Positions 54,348 through 64,000 of a stretch of 64,000 nucleotides of DNA are shown here, one piece after another. The position numbers and the translations under genes are program-made. The stretch is taken from contig NC_084833.1 of NCBI RefSeq assembly GCF_033115175.1, positions 55,824,716-55,888,715 on the forward strand, in the 5' to 3' direction. Every line of letters starts with the position of its first letter. The first letter of the stretch is position 1. Under the pieces are notes generated by a model. The model had not been told where the DNA came from, made no database searches, and saw only the letters and a list, made by a program, of their open reading frames with translations. This DNA comes from Lepus europaeus. Its lineage: Eukaryota; Chordata; Mammalia; Lagomorpha; Leporidae.

Positions 54348-55212
54348 TGACCTTTTAATTGGCTTATAAAATATTTTCATAAACGTTATTATAGCTTTTT
54401 GAATATTAAGAATGGTGATGCTATCATTAGTAGAGAGCCACTGATATTAAAAATTTTGACCACCCTTGTTGTGTCTAGACTTCTTAACTCAGAAATTATA
54501 TAGTAATGAATGGATACTTTCAGTCCCCTTTACTATTTAAATTGCTGCTTTTTTTTGACTTACAATAATGTACATTTTTATGGGTACGATATGACAGTTC
54601 AGTACATGTGTGCCATGTGTACTGACCAAATCCTGGCAATTAACATTTCCTCCTGTCATTACTCTGTGATTGTAGCCTTAGAGCACCTCTCTAAAATTTG
54701 CTTAGAAAATATTTCATAAGTTATTGTGAATTATAGTCACCCTACTGTGCTAACACTAGGAACTTATCCTTCTATCTAACTCTGAGTTGGTACTCATTAT
54801 TAAACCTTCCTCCATCTTCCTTCCACCCCTCCTAGGCTTTAGTAATTCCTATTCTATGTTCAACAAAAAAAATTTTTTTATAGCTTCCACATATGAAGGA
54901 ACACATAGTATTTGTCTTTCTGTGTCTAGGTTGTTTGACTTAATGTAATATCCTCCAGTTCCATCCATTTTTCTGAGAGTGACAGAATTTCATTCTTGTT
55001 GATAACTAAATAATATTTCTTTGTGTTTGTGTGTACTGCATTTTCTTTATGCATTCATTGATTGATTCCATTCCCTAACTATTATAATAGTACTGCAAAT
55101 AAACATGGTGGTAAAGTTATCTGTTTGATATGGTTTCATTTGTTTTGAGTATATAGCCAGTAGTGGTATTACTGGGTCATATGGCAGTTCTATTTCTGGT
55201 TTTTAAGGAAAT

Positions 55213-55540
55213 CTCCAGTGCTGGTGCTGTAGCATGGCAGGTGAAGCCACCGCCTGCAGTGCCAGCATCCCATGTGGGTGCTGGTTCAAGTCCCGGCTGC
55301 TCCATTTCTGATCCAGCTCTCTGCTATGGCCTGGGAAAGCGATAGAAGATGGCCCAAGTCTGTGAGCCTCTATACCCACGTGGGAGACCTGGAAGAAGCT
55401 CCTGGCTCCTGGCTTCAGATCAGTGCAGCTCTGCCCGATATGGCCATCTGGGGAGTGAACCAGCGGCTAGAAGACTCTCTGCCTCTGCTTCTGCCTCACT
55501 GTAACTCTCAAATAAATAAATAAATCTTTAAAAAAAAAAA
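55213..55540 (+). mobile_element. CSINE, O type, in L1M
   Basis: Head CCAGTGCTGGTGCTGTAGCATG; the flanks AGGAAATCT and AAGAAATCT are its TSD. Confidence 0.95.
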
Positions 55541-55637
55541 AAAAGAAATCTTCATACTATTTCCACAGGGGCTACAGTAATTTACATTCCTGCTAATATT
55601 ATATGAGAATTTCCATTTTTCTACATCTTTGCCATCA

Positions 55638-56240
55638 TGCATTGCTTCTAATTCTAGCTTCCTACTAATGTGTACCATACGAGGCAGCAGGTGATGACTC
55701 TAATACTTAGGTCCCTGTCACTGATGTGGGAGTCCTTTTTTTTTTTTTTTGACTGGCAGAGTGGACAGTGAGAGAGAAAGAGACAAAGGTCTTCCCTTGC
55801 CATTAGTTCACCCTCCAATGTCCGCCGCAGCTGGCACGCTGCAGCTGGCTCACCACACTGATCCGAAGGCAGGAGCCAGGTGCTTCTCCTGGTCTCCCAT
55901 GCGGGTGCAGGGCCCAAGCACTTGGGCCATCCTCCACTGCACTCCCGGGCCATAGCAGAGAGCTGGCCTGGAAGAGGGGCAACCAGTACAGAAGCCGGCG
56001 CCCCGACCGGGACTAGAACCCGGTGTGCCGGCGCCGCAGGTGGAGGATTAGCCTATTGAGCTGCAGCGCCGGCTGATGTGAGAGTCCGTAATGGAGTTCC
56101 AGGCTCCTGGCTTCAACCTGGCCCAGTCCTGGCTCTTGTAGGCATTTGGAGAGCGAACCAGTGGGAGGAAGATCTTTCTACCCCTGTCTTTAGCTTTCTG
56201 CCTTTCAAATAAGTGAAAGTAAATAAATTAAAAAATGGTG
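55638..56240 (+). mobile_element. CSINE, A type, 5'-truncated, split by a Y CSINE
   Basis: Pieces 55638-55735 and 56074-56240: GCTTCTAATTCTAGCTTCCT...TGATGTGGGAGTCC, resuming TGATGTGAGAGTCCGTAATG. Confidence 0.92.
55736..56073 (-). mobile_element. CSINE, Y type, nested
   Basis: TSD TGATGTGGGAGTCC (55722-55735) against TGATGTGAGAGTCC (56074-56087). Confidence 0.96.
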
Positions 56241-56374
56241 AAAGTAGACATCTTATTTAAGATCTCAGAGGAAATGGTTTCAACTTTTTCCCATTATATG
56301 TTGAGTTAATGCTTACATTGCATTTCATTACATTGATGTGCCAGATTTTCTGTTGTTATTAGACATTTAATTTG

Positions 56375-56680
56375 GATTTTATAAAAAATTAGAGAAATAG
56401 AGCCAGAGCTCCAATCTGCTGGTTTACTCCCTCAAATGCCTGCAATGGCTGGGACTGGGCTGAGGCCATTCCCATTCTGAGCCAGGAGCCAGAAACTCAA
56501 TCTAGGTCTTTCACATGGATTACAGGAACTCAAACACTCCAGCCATCACTGCCGTCTCCTAGGGTCTACACTAGCAGAAGCTGTAGTCAGGAACTGGAGT
56601 TGAAATTGAACCCAGGTACTATGATATGGGACATGGACATCTGGTGTCTTAACCACTAAGCTAAACACTTGCTCATACTT
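56375..56680 (-). mobile_element. CSINE, A type
   Basis: Reverse diverged copy, TAAAAAATTAGAGAAATAGA to TTAACCACTAAGCTAAACAC. Confidence 0.82.
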
Positions 56681-57574
56681 TTTTTTTTTTTAAATTAAGC
56701 TGTAAATAGCTGTACTGTGAGGTACTACTTTTATTTTTTATTGCTGTTTGAGTGCTATTTTAGTGTATACTGTCTTTTTTTTTTTTTTTCCTGATACCTT
56801 TTGGGTAATATTGTAGTAGGTTTAGCAGATCAAAGAGTATGGTTTTTTTTAAACAGCTATCTGATTGGTTGAACTTACTTTATGGTTGACCCCTTTATTG
56901 GTTGGGACCTTTTCAGTGTTGCATTTTCTGATATCAAAGTTTAGTATGTATTAGGAAAAAAAAGATAAATTTCGTTCTTTTTAATGAATTACATTTTCAC
57001 TGGAAACTGAGTTATAAGAACTGAAATGAATTAAATGTAAATGTTTGCTTCAGTTAAGTCTCAGTATGATACTGCCATTTAGCTCTTTTAGAGAGTACTC
57101 GGAGAGTTATGTATGTTGAGTGTGATTAGGGAAAATGCATAATAAAGATGGCATTTGAGTAAGAACTTAGGCAAGGAGAATGTGAATGGGATGGAAGGAA
57201 GGTGGATGAGTAGGCAATCATGAGGCATGTTTAGGTAATATTGAAGCATAGTCAGAACATAGGTTATCTAGAAGATAGTAATTGAGAGCTAGGAGAGGGA
57301 ATAAATAAAACAAGGATACCAAACAGAATGAACTGAAAAAAAAATTATGGAACAAAGAGACTATCAACTGCCACTGTTGCCTCTAAAAATAACTCTGTTG
57401 CAGGGAAATTTCTATTCCGTTAGTCTGCTGGGGTCCCCCGTTTAGCATTAATAGGCATAATAATTCTTATTTAAATGGAGCAGATTAATTTTCATAGTCT
57501 GAATAAGAAAACATGAGAGATGTAAAAGATACTTGACATGGAAAAGGTAGAATGATTATAACATTTGCACTCTT
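56681..57574. other. Low-repeat intron block
   Basis: About 890 bases, AT-rich, with T-runs at 56681 and 56774. The left 150 bases may be further degraded L1. No exon found. Confidence 0.5.
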
Positions 57575-57916
57575 GGGGCCAATGCTGGCATCCCATATGG
57601 GTGCCAGTTTGTTTCCCGGCTGCTCCATTTCCTATCCAGGTCTCTGCTGATGGCCTGGGAAAAGCAGCGGAGGATGGCCCAAGTGTTTGGACCCCTACCC
57701 ACCCATGTGGGAGACCCTGATGAAGCTCCTGGCTCCTGGTGTTGTCAGCCATCTGGGGAGTGAACCAGCAGATGGAACATCTCTCTCTCTCTTTCCCTCC
57801 CTCCCTCCCTCCCTCTCTCCCTCCCTCTCTCTTTCTCTCTTCCTCTCTTTCTTTCTCTCTCTCTCTCTCCCTGTCCCTGTAACTCTGACTTTCAAATAAA
57901 TAAATAAGTCTTTAAC
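57575..57916 (+). mobile_element. CSINE, O type, expanded CT tract
   Basis: Head shortened to TGGGGCCAATGCTGGCATCC (A-box region deleted); tail TTTCAAATAAATAAATAAGTC. Confidence 0.93.
57780..57872 (+). repeat. (CT)n/(CCCT)n polypyrimidine tract
   Basis: About 93 bases of pure C/T grown inside the host SINE, with CCCT and CTTT sub-repeats. Confidence 0.95.
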
Positions 57917-57929
57917 AAAATAACTTGCA

Positions 57930-58237
57930 GGGCCGATGCTGTTGCACAGTGGGTTAAGCTACTGCCTACAAGTGCCAACATCCTATATGAGTGCTAGTTT
58001 GAGTCTTGGCTGTTCTACTTCTGATCTGGCTCCCTGCTAATGTGCCTGGGAAAGCTGTGGAATATGGCCCAAGTCCCTTAGGCCCCTGCCACCCATGTGG
58101 GAGATCCAGAAGAAGCTCCTGGCTTCCGCCTAGCCTGGCTCTGGCCATTGTGGCCATTTGGGGAGTGAACCAGTGGATGGAAGATCTTTTTCTCTGTCTC
58201 TCTTCCTCTGTAACTTTGTCTTTCAAATAAATTAATA
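57930..58237 (+). mobile_element. CSINE, O type
   Basis: Head AGGGCCGATGCTGTTGCACAG, tail TTTCAAATAAATTAATATATAT. Confidence 0.93.
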
Positions 58238-59063
58238 TATATATAAAATTTTCACTCTTACTCTCCTTCTAAGAACATGTAGCTTAATGATTTGGCAGCA
58301 GTGGTGGCTTTAGATTGCACTTCCGTTTTAGCCTCATTTGTTACTTGTGCCTGGGGTTTTACTGTTGGAGCAGTGTGGAAAGACTCTGAGGGGCTATCCC
58401 TGTTCTGCTAATTGAGAGGACTTTCTTTATTCATTTGTGGTATTTTATGAAAGACCAATGCTGACTCAATTTGGAAACCAAATCCAGAGTCTTGGTGGTA
58501 GATTTTCTACCATAAAGAAGTATTATGTTATGAATTACACATACTTTTTCTTGCCAGGGAAATTTTTAGTAACAAGATAGGGAGTGATGGGTATTACTTT
58601 TGTTCTGAATAACACAGCTGTACAAACCTCTTCACAGATGATGAGTCAGGACTCATACTACAGTTGTTTTGGCTTTGAGTTGAATTTAAAGTTTTGTTCT
58701 TTTAAATTTTCAAATATTTTGTTAATATTGTATAAATACTTCATTACATTTCAGTTTTAATGGAGAAACATGACATGCTAGTGCTCTAGTATTCACCTTT
58801 TTTTAGGCACAAATGAGCAGGATGAGCTATTTTTTATATTCTACCTCCTTTCACTGGAGGGGAGGGAATATTGGCTTCCCTTCACCCTTCTAGGTTCCTT
58901 GGCTGGGCTACAAATTAAATAAGACAGATTAACGGGAAAAACCATTTTAATGACATGCATACACGTGGGAATTCCTCAAAACATGAAACTTGAAGAAGTT
59001 CTAAGTAATTGAAGTCTGTGTAGCGTCCTGAGCTACAGAAAGGAGGCAGTGGTGGTGGGCATT
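58238..59063. other. Low-repeat intron block
   Basis: About 825 bases with no CSINE, no recognised ancient repeat and no exon. Confidence 0.55.
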
Positions 59064-59330
59064 TGGTGCAGTAGTTAATTTGCTGCCATCCCATGATGGA
59101 GTGCCTGGGTTCAAGGTCAGGCTGTCATCCCATTCCAGCTTCCTGCTAATGTGCACCCTGGCAGACAACAGGTGACAAGTACTTGGGTCTCTGCCACATA
59201 CATGGGAGACCCAGAAAGTTCTGGCTTTGGCCTTGCCTGTCCTTGATTGTTGTGGGCCTTTGAAAAGTGAACCAAAGGATGGGAGACTTCTTTCTGTGTC
59301 TCCCTTTCAAAAAAAAAAAAATAAATAAAG
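59064..59330 (+). mobile_element. CSINE, A type
   Basis: GGGCATTTGGTGCAGTAGTT, CACCCTGGCAGACAACAGG, tail CCTTTCAAAAAAAA with TAAATAAAGG. Confidence 0.85.
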
Positions 59331-59774
59331 GTTAGAAAACATAGAGGAGTTGTGGCTTGGGGCTTTTGTGGGTGATGGGAACAAAAATTATGGGAGGGTG
59401 AGGGGAGGCATTATGGTGACTAAAGTTTGCCTTGTTTTCAGATAAAAAATTGTCTGAGAACAGCTATCTTCCTGATACTGGTACTTTTTACAAATATAGA
59501 TTTTCTTTATAGATGTAAATTTCCTTTGCATAAAGCCAGCTTTCTAGCGGGCTTATGTCTGCAGTTTCCCAAAATAACCTACTGGAAATAATGCCTAACA
59601 ATATAGTTTGAACTGCCATATCTGGTTCCTACAGGCATATTTTTAGATGGTATATCCTGACCCCCAGCGTATTTTATTTTCAAAATTAATTGATAAGTTA
59701 ATTCATTTTATTTTTATCTACCACTTCTTACCTGACACTAGCACTACCACTGCAATATTTAAAAGAATTGTTTT
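59331..59774. other. Unassigned intron sequence
   Basis: About 440 bases; no recognised feature. Confidence 0.55.
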
Positions 59775-60086
59775 AACTTATTTTCATTGTATTTGAAAGG
59801 CAGTGAGAAAGAGAAAGAGAGAAATCTTCCTTCTGCTGGTTCACTCTCCAGATGACCATAACACCAGGGCTGGACAGGCTAAAGCTATGAGCCTGGAACT
59901 TCATCCAAGTTCCCCACATGGGTGACAGGGTCCCCCTTACTTGGACCATCACCTGCTGCCTCCCAGGATGCACATTAGCAGGAAGTTGGATCAGAAGCAG
60001 AGTAGCCAGGACTTGAACCAGGCACTCTACCATGGGATGTGGGTATCTTGAGTGGCAACATAAACTGCTACACCAAATACCTGTCC
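59775..60086 (-). mobile_element. CSINE, A type
   Basis: Reverse copy ending CTACACCAAATACCTGTCCCC; immediately followed by a second reverse copy. Confidence 0.84.
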
Positions 60087-60388
60087 CCCCCCCCTTTTTT
60101 TTTTTTTTTTTTGAGAGACAGCGAGCAAGTAAGAAAGGGAGCATGTGCAAGAGAAGCACTCCTCCATCTGATGATTCATTCCCCAAATGCCTGCTATGGC
60201 CAGAAGGATCAAGCCATGGTTGAAGCTGAGAATTCAGTCCAGCTTTCCCATTTGTTGGTAGGAACCAAACTGTTTGAACTATTCTCCCCGGGTCTGTATT
60301 AGCTGGAATTTGGAAGTCAGTAGCTGCAGGCAGATATCTTATATGGAATATGGGTGTCTTAACCACTAGGCCAAATATCCACCCCAGT
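60087..60388 (-). mobile_element. CSINE, A type
   Basis: C10 T18 at the junction, then GAGAGACAGCGAGCAAG...TTAACCACTAGGCCAAATATC. Confidence 0.82.
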
Positions 60389-60666
60389 CTGTAATAATTT
60401 GCTTTGAATTAGTTCAGAGTGTCATATATTACAAGCAAGCTGTGATCTGTACAGTTTACAAGAAATTGTTGGGGCTTAGAAAGCAATACGCGAAAGTATG
60501 ACACCTGGCATGCTGAATACTTTAACCTAAAGGAGATCGGAAGGCCTTTGAAGCTAAATCTCATTGACTTTTTCATGCCATCCTGTTACCACACTTTCTC
60601 CCCAGAAGTGAGTGGTGGAAAACAGAATTCCTCTTCTCCAAGGTGAGTCACAAAAACTAGAACTTG
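60389..60666. other. Unassigned intron sequence
   Basis: About 280 bases; no recognised feature. Confidence 0.5.
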
Positions 60667-60995
60667 GGGTCGACAGTGTAGCGTATTGGGTAAAGCTGCT
60701 GCCTGCAGTGCCAGCATCCTATATGGGCTCTGGTTCAAGTCCCGGCTGCTCCAGTTCTGATCCAGCTCTCTGCTATGGCCTGGGAAAGCAGTAGAGGATG
60801 GCCCAAATCCTTGGGCCCTTGTACCCTCATGGGAGACCAGAAGAAACTTCTGGTTCCTGGCTTCAGGAGGGCCCAGCGCTGGCCATTGCGGCCATTTGGG
60901 GAGTGAACCAGCAGATGGAAGGCCTCTGTCTATGTCTCTCTCTCTTCTTCTGTGTCTCTATAACTCTGCCTTTCAAAAAAATTAATAAATCTTTG
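60667..60995 (+). mobile_element. CSINE, O type
   Basis: Head TTGGGGTCGACAGTGTAGCG; the tail AAAAATTAATAAATCTTTG became the target of the following Y copy. Confidence 0.93.
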
Positions 60996-61301
60996 ACAGG
61001 CACCGCGGCTCAATAGATTAATCCTCTGCCTGCAGTGCCAGCACACCAGGTTCTAGTCCTGGTCGGGGCGCCGGATTCTGTCCCGGTTGCTCCTCTTCCA
61101 GTCCAGCTCTCTGCTGTGGCCCGGGAGTGCAGTGGAGGATGGCCCAAGTGCTTGGTCCCTGCACCCACATGGGAGACCAGGAGAAGCACCTGGCTCCTGC
61201 CTTCGAATCAGTGTGGTGTGATCCAACTGGGGTGTGAACCAACTGAAAAAGGAAGACCTTTCTCTCTGTCTCTCTCTCTCACTGTCCACTCTGCCTGTCA
61301 A
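60996..61301 (+). mobile_element. CSINE, Y type, nested in a CSINE tail
   Basis: TSD includes AATTAATAAATCTTTG (ends 60995 and 61322). The GCGGCGGCC region before GGGGTGTGAACC is deleted. Confidence 0.95.
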
Positions 61302-61464
61302 AAAAAAATTAATAAATCTTTGGAAAAAAAAATCTCCAAAGCAAAGTCTAAAACCAAAAAAGGTCTCTCTCTTCTCCTTTTTCCTCCAGATCATCATTCC
61401 TGAGGGGTCCTGCTTCATCTGGATTCTCTACACAGAGTCCAAGAAGACTCTGAACAGATAGGCC

Positions 61465-61662
61465 TTACAGGTGCTCACCCTCCTCCATTTCCAATGGCCA
61501 GCACTGTACCAGACTGAAGCCAGGATCTGGGTCTCCCATGTTGATGCCAGGGACCCTACATTTGGGCTATCTTGTGCTGCTTTTTCCAAGCGCATTAACA
61601 GGGAGCTGTATCACAAGTGGAGTAGTTGGGACATGAACATACTAGTGTTGCAGGAAGCAGTT
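61465..61662 (-). mobile_element. CSINE, A/O type, partial
   Basis: Reverse body without tail (CCTCCATTTCCAATGGCCAG...GTTGCAGGAAGCAGTTTTAC). Confidence 0.8.
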
Positions 61663-61930
61663 TTACTTAGAGAGAGATCCCTTGTCTGCTAACATATTCC
61701 CCAGATGCCTACAACAGCTGGAGCTGAGCTGAAATTGAAGCCAGGAGCCAGGAACTCAATCCAGGTCTCCTATGTGGGTGGCAAGGACCCAAACTCTTGA
61801 GTCATCAACTGCTGCTTCCCTGGATCTGCATTGGCTGGAAGCTGGAATCAGGAGCTATAGAACTCCATCCCAAACCCAGGCCTTCCAGTATGGGATGAGG
61901 GGATCTTAACTAGTATCCTGTTAGGCCAAA
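61663..61930 (-). mobile_element. CSINE, A type
   Basis: Second reverse copy fused to the first (TTAGAGAGAGATCCCTTGTC...GATCTTAACTAGTATCC). Confidence 0.8.
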
Positions 61931-61972
61931 CTCTTTTCTTCCTTTAGTGTTCTGTCTTGCTTTAATTTTTCT

Positions 61973-62287
61973 TTTTAAGATTTATTTATTTGTTTGAGAG
62001 GTAGAGAGAGAGAGAGAGAGAGAGAGAGATGTCTTCCATCTGCTGATTCATTCCCCAAATGGCCACAACAGCTGGAGTTGGGCCAGTCCAAAGCCAGGAA
62101 CCAGGAGCTTCTTCTGGGTCTCTCACATGGGTACACGGCCCAAGGACTTGGACCATCTTTTACTGCTTTCCCAGGCCATAGCAGAGAGCTGAATCGGAAA
62201 TGGAGCAGCCAGGACTCAAACTGGCACCCATATGGAATGTGTACACTGCAGGTGGTGGCTTTACTCACTATGCCAGAGTGCTAGTGC
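61973..62287 (-). mobile_element. CSINE, O type
   Basis: Reverse copy with (AG)13 at about 62005-62029; ends GCCAGAGTGCTAGTGCC. Confidence 0.93.
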
Positions 62288-62576
62288 CTTGATTTAAATT
62301 TTTTGAAAATGATTTTTCTTATACTACCTTATTTTTTGAAGTATGGCCTAAATCACAATTTGTCTCTTTTCAGATGTCTTAAGTTATGTAGAGTTAAGTA
62401 AGGGTCTAAGCATGATTTGAAGTCACTAGGATTCTAGTGAGGTTTAACTGTTCCTCTTTTTACTTTTATTTCTAGATGATATATAATCAGGAAAACTTTA
62501 TTAATCTACTTAACTATTCCATATTTTTTTCTCTTTGAGATTTGCGACATCCGAAAGATGCATTATTTTTAATATT
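62288..62576. other. Unassigned intron sequence
   Basis: About 290 AT-rich bases; nothing recognised. Confidence 0.5.
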
Positions 62577-62911
62577 TAATTTTTTATTTTTTGACAGGCA
62601 GAGTTAGAGAGAGAGAGAAAGGTCTTCCTTTACCGTTGGTTCACCCTCCAATGGCCGCCGCGGCCGGTGTGCTGCAGCCGGCGCACCATGCTGATCCGAA
62701 GCCAGGAGCCGGATGCTTCCTCCTGGTCTCCCATGTGGGTGCAGGGCCCAAGCACTTGGGCCATCCTCCACTGCACTCCCGGGCCACAGCAGAGAGCTGG
62801 CCTGTAAGAGGGGCAACCGGGACAGAATCCAGTGCCCCGACTGGGACCAGAACCCGGTGTGCCGGCACCGCAGGCGGAGGATTAGCCTATTGAGCTGTGG
62901 CGCCGGCCCCC
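62577..62911 (-). mobile_element. CSINE, Y type
   Basis: Reverse copy; tail TTAATTTTTTATTTTTTGACAGG, head end GAGCTGTGGCGCCGGCCCC. Confidence 0.96.
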
Positions 62912-62937
62912 AGATGGTTTTTAAACAATGAATTTCT

Positions 62938-63109
62938 GAGGCTGGTGCTGTGGCGTATCAGGTAAAGCCACCGCCTGCAGTGCCAGCATCCCATATTGGC
63001 ACTGGTTTGAGTCCCAGTGGCTCCACTTTCCATCCAGCTCTCTGCTATGGCCTGGGGAAGTAGTGGAAGATGGCCTAAGTCCTTGGGCCCCTGCACCCGA
63101 GTAGGAGAT
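62938..63109 (+). mobile_element. CSINE 5' half, O type
   Basis: Head GAGGCTGGTGCTGTGGCGTA to CCCCTGCACCCGAGTAGGAG; the 3' half is missing. Confidence 0.93.
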
Positions 63110-63966
63110 GGTTACTTAATGAAGCTTGAATCTAACCTGGCACTATGTTTTGCAGTTGCTTCATGTGATTCAGCATAAACCAGCATGGGTTTCATCACAT
63201 AGGTCTCTCTCAGGGTACCTGTGTGGGATATACCTTTTATATCTGCTTTTACCATTTCAAAACTGTCATTGTCTCTGCAAATGTAATACGTTAGCATAAA
63301 TGTACAACTTTGAGATTTTGGTCAACATTTTCTGATTTTCAGAAATGGCACTGTACTTCAGGCAGAAGTTTTGGAGATTTTTTTTTTTTTAAATTTCTTT
63401 ACTTGTGTTTTTGTTTAAAAGGAGAAAATTTTGCATTCAGTCAACATTAAGCTTCTCATGATAGGACAGGAGAAAATAATGTTCTTCTAATTTGGACCAG
63501 GGCTGGGTCACCCTGAAGCCAGGAGACAGCCTGGAAAGCAGTTATTTAAAGGTGTGTATGTTTAGCTTGTATGAAAACCTGGACATTTAGGTTAATTTAT
63601 ATAATGTCAGATGTTTCCTGACCAATTAAGAGAAACATTTGAAGCCATGAGTTTCTAACTATTTTGAGTTACGGAACTCTGAAATCTGATGAAAATGTGG
63701 TTCTTGCCCCAGAAAAATACACATATATTCATATAGCATTTTATAAATCACCTAAGAGAATTTAGGGGTTCTTTGGAAGCTTCCCAGCTTAAATGTCCTC
63801 CATTTAGGGTTGGTCAAATCATGTTAGTACCAATGCTGGGCCAATAGCAGCACAAAGAACCCATTAGAACCCATTAGTAGTCTTTGTAAGGCATGTAGGC
63901 TTAAAAAAAAAAAAGATGTTTTGATTTATCTGAACTGTACTTCCCAGAGGCAAATTCTAGTTGACT
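63110..63966. other. Low-repeat intron block
   Basis: About 850 bases. A short CSINE-like piece (CCAGGGCTGGGTCACCCTGA) at 63497-63533 and a region near 63640-63790 (CTATTTTGAGTTACGGAACT, AATTTAGGGGTTCTTTGG) that resembles an unassigned ancient mammalian repeat. No exon. Confidence 0.5.
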
Positions 63967-64000
63967 TTTTTTTTTTTTTTTTTTTTTTAAGTGAAAGAGT
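63967..64000 (-). mobile_element. CSINE tail at window edge
   Basis: T22 followed by AAGTGAAAGAGT, the beginning of a reverse copy cut by the window end. Confidence 0.6.

Larger units (their letters stand above)
54548..56365 (-). mobile_element. L1M 3' region, antisense, split by CSINEs
   Basis: Pieces 54548-55212, 55541-55637 and 56245-56365. Diagnostic text: GACTTACAATAATGTACATT, CCTCCAGTTCCATCCATTTT, TATTACTGGGTCATATGGCA, CAGTAATTTACATTCCTGCT, and TAAGATCTCAGAGGAAATGG, in antisense L1M order. Confidence 0.85.
25439..64000 (+). other. DENND5A: DENND5A intron 1 (5' part)
   Basis: Begins with donor GTGAGT and continues past the right edge, at least 38.5 kb. It holds roughly fifty CSINE copies or fragments in both orientations, several L1M remnants mostly antisense to the gene, one probable rabbit-type L1 3' end, and low-repeat blocks. 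A search by eye for DENND5A exon 2 or for other coding exons found none. Confidence 0.88.

Noticed and set aside
59773..60366. Minus-strand open frame of 197 codons
   Set aside because: Covers two A-type reverse CSINEs read in sense; no gene.
1419..62911. tRNA genes at A/B-box-like motifs
   Set aside because: The GTGGC...GGTTCTAGTCC blocks belong to tRNA-derived SINEs; there is no intact cloverleaf.
25439..64000. DENND5A exon 2 (expected to begin with the ALCQYI-type continuation)
   Set aside because: No acceptor followed by a matching phase-1 reading was found by eye; intron 1 most likely extends beyond the window.

Overview
This is mammalian nuclear DNA, almost certainly from a leporid (European rabbit or a close relative). 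About a hundred copies or fragments of the tRNA-derived lagomorph C-repeat SINE (CSINE) occupy much of the window. They are recognised by a GGCCGGCGC-type head, A- and B-box-like promoter blocks, a central GATGGCCCAAGT...TTGGGCCC block and a CT-rich/A-rich tail. The rest is ordinary mammalian gene, intron and ancient-repeat sequence. There is no prokaryotic, viral or CRISPR content.

Two protein-coding genes are present, both on the + strand. TMEM41B contributes its last two coding exons (665-803 and 2548-2717) and its 3' UTR. DENND5A contributes its CpG-island promoter and first coding exon (25330-25438), followed by at least 38.5 kb of intron 1 running off the right edge. Tandem TMEM41B-DENND5A order matches human 11p15.4. 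The roughly 20 kb between them is one of the most SINE-crowded parts of the window.

Layout: 1-4300, TMEM41B 3' end; 4300-24800, intergenic, packed with CSINEs plus older L1, L2, MIR, mariner-like and unassigned ancient repeats; 24800-25700, DENND5A CpG island with GC boxes, an NRF1-like site, a short uORF and a G-quadruplex motif; 25700-28312, a SINE-free start of intron 1; 28313-64000, intron 1 with CSINEs in both orientations, several antisense L1M fragments (one keeping readable ORF1 remnants), a MER5A-like element and a probable rabbit-type L1 3' end with target-site duplications.

In the feature list CSINEs are sorted by eye into four informal types. Type Y (youngest looking): head GCCGGCGCCGCGGCTCA, a doubled B-box-like segment, end CTGCCTGTCAAAA. 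Type I: head GGTGCCGTGGCTCACTTGG, single B box, end CTACCTGTCAAAA. Type O: head GGGGCCGGCGCTGTGGC, CCCATATGGG, end CTTTCAAATAAATAAATC. Type A: strongly diverged, with GGTTAAGATGCC-like or weaker heads. Where elements are nested with target-site duplications (TSDs), Y and I copies sit inside O and A copies, giving a consistent relative chronology. Type assignment is visual, not computed. Open reading frames inside these repeats are not genes and are left out.
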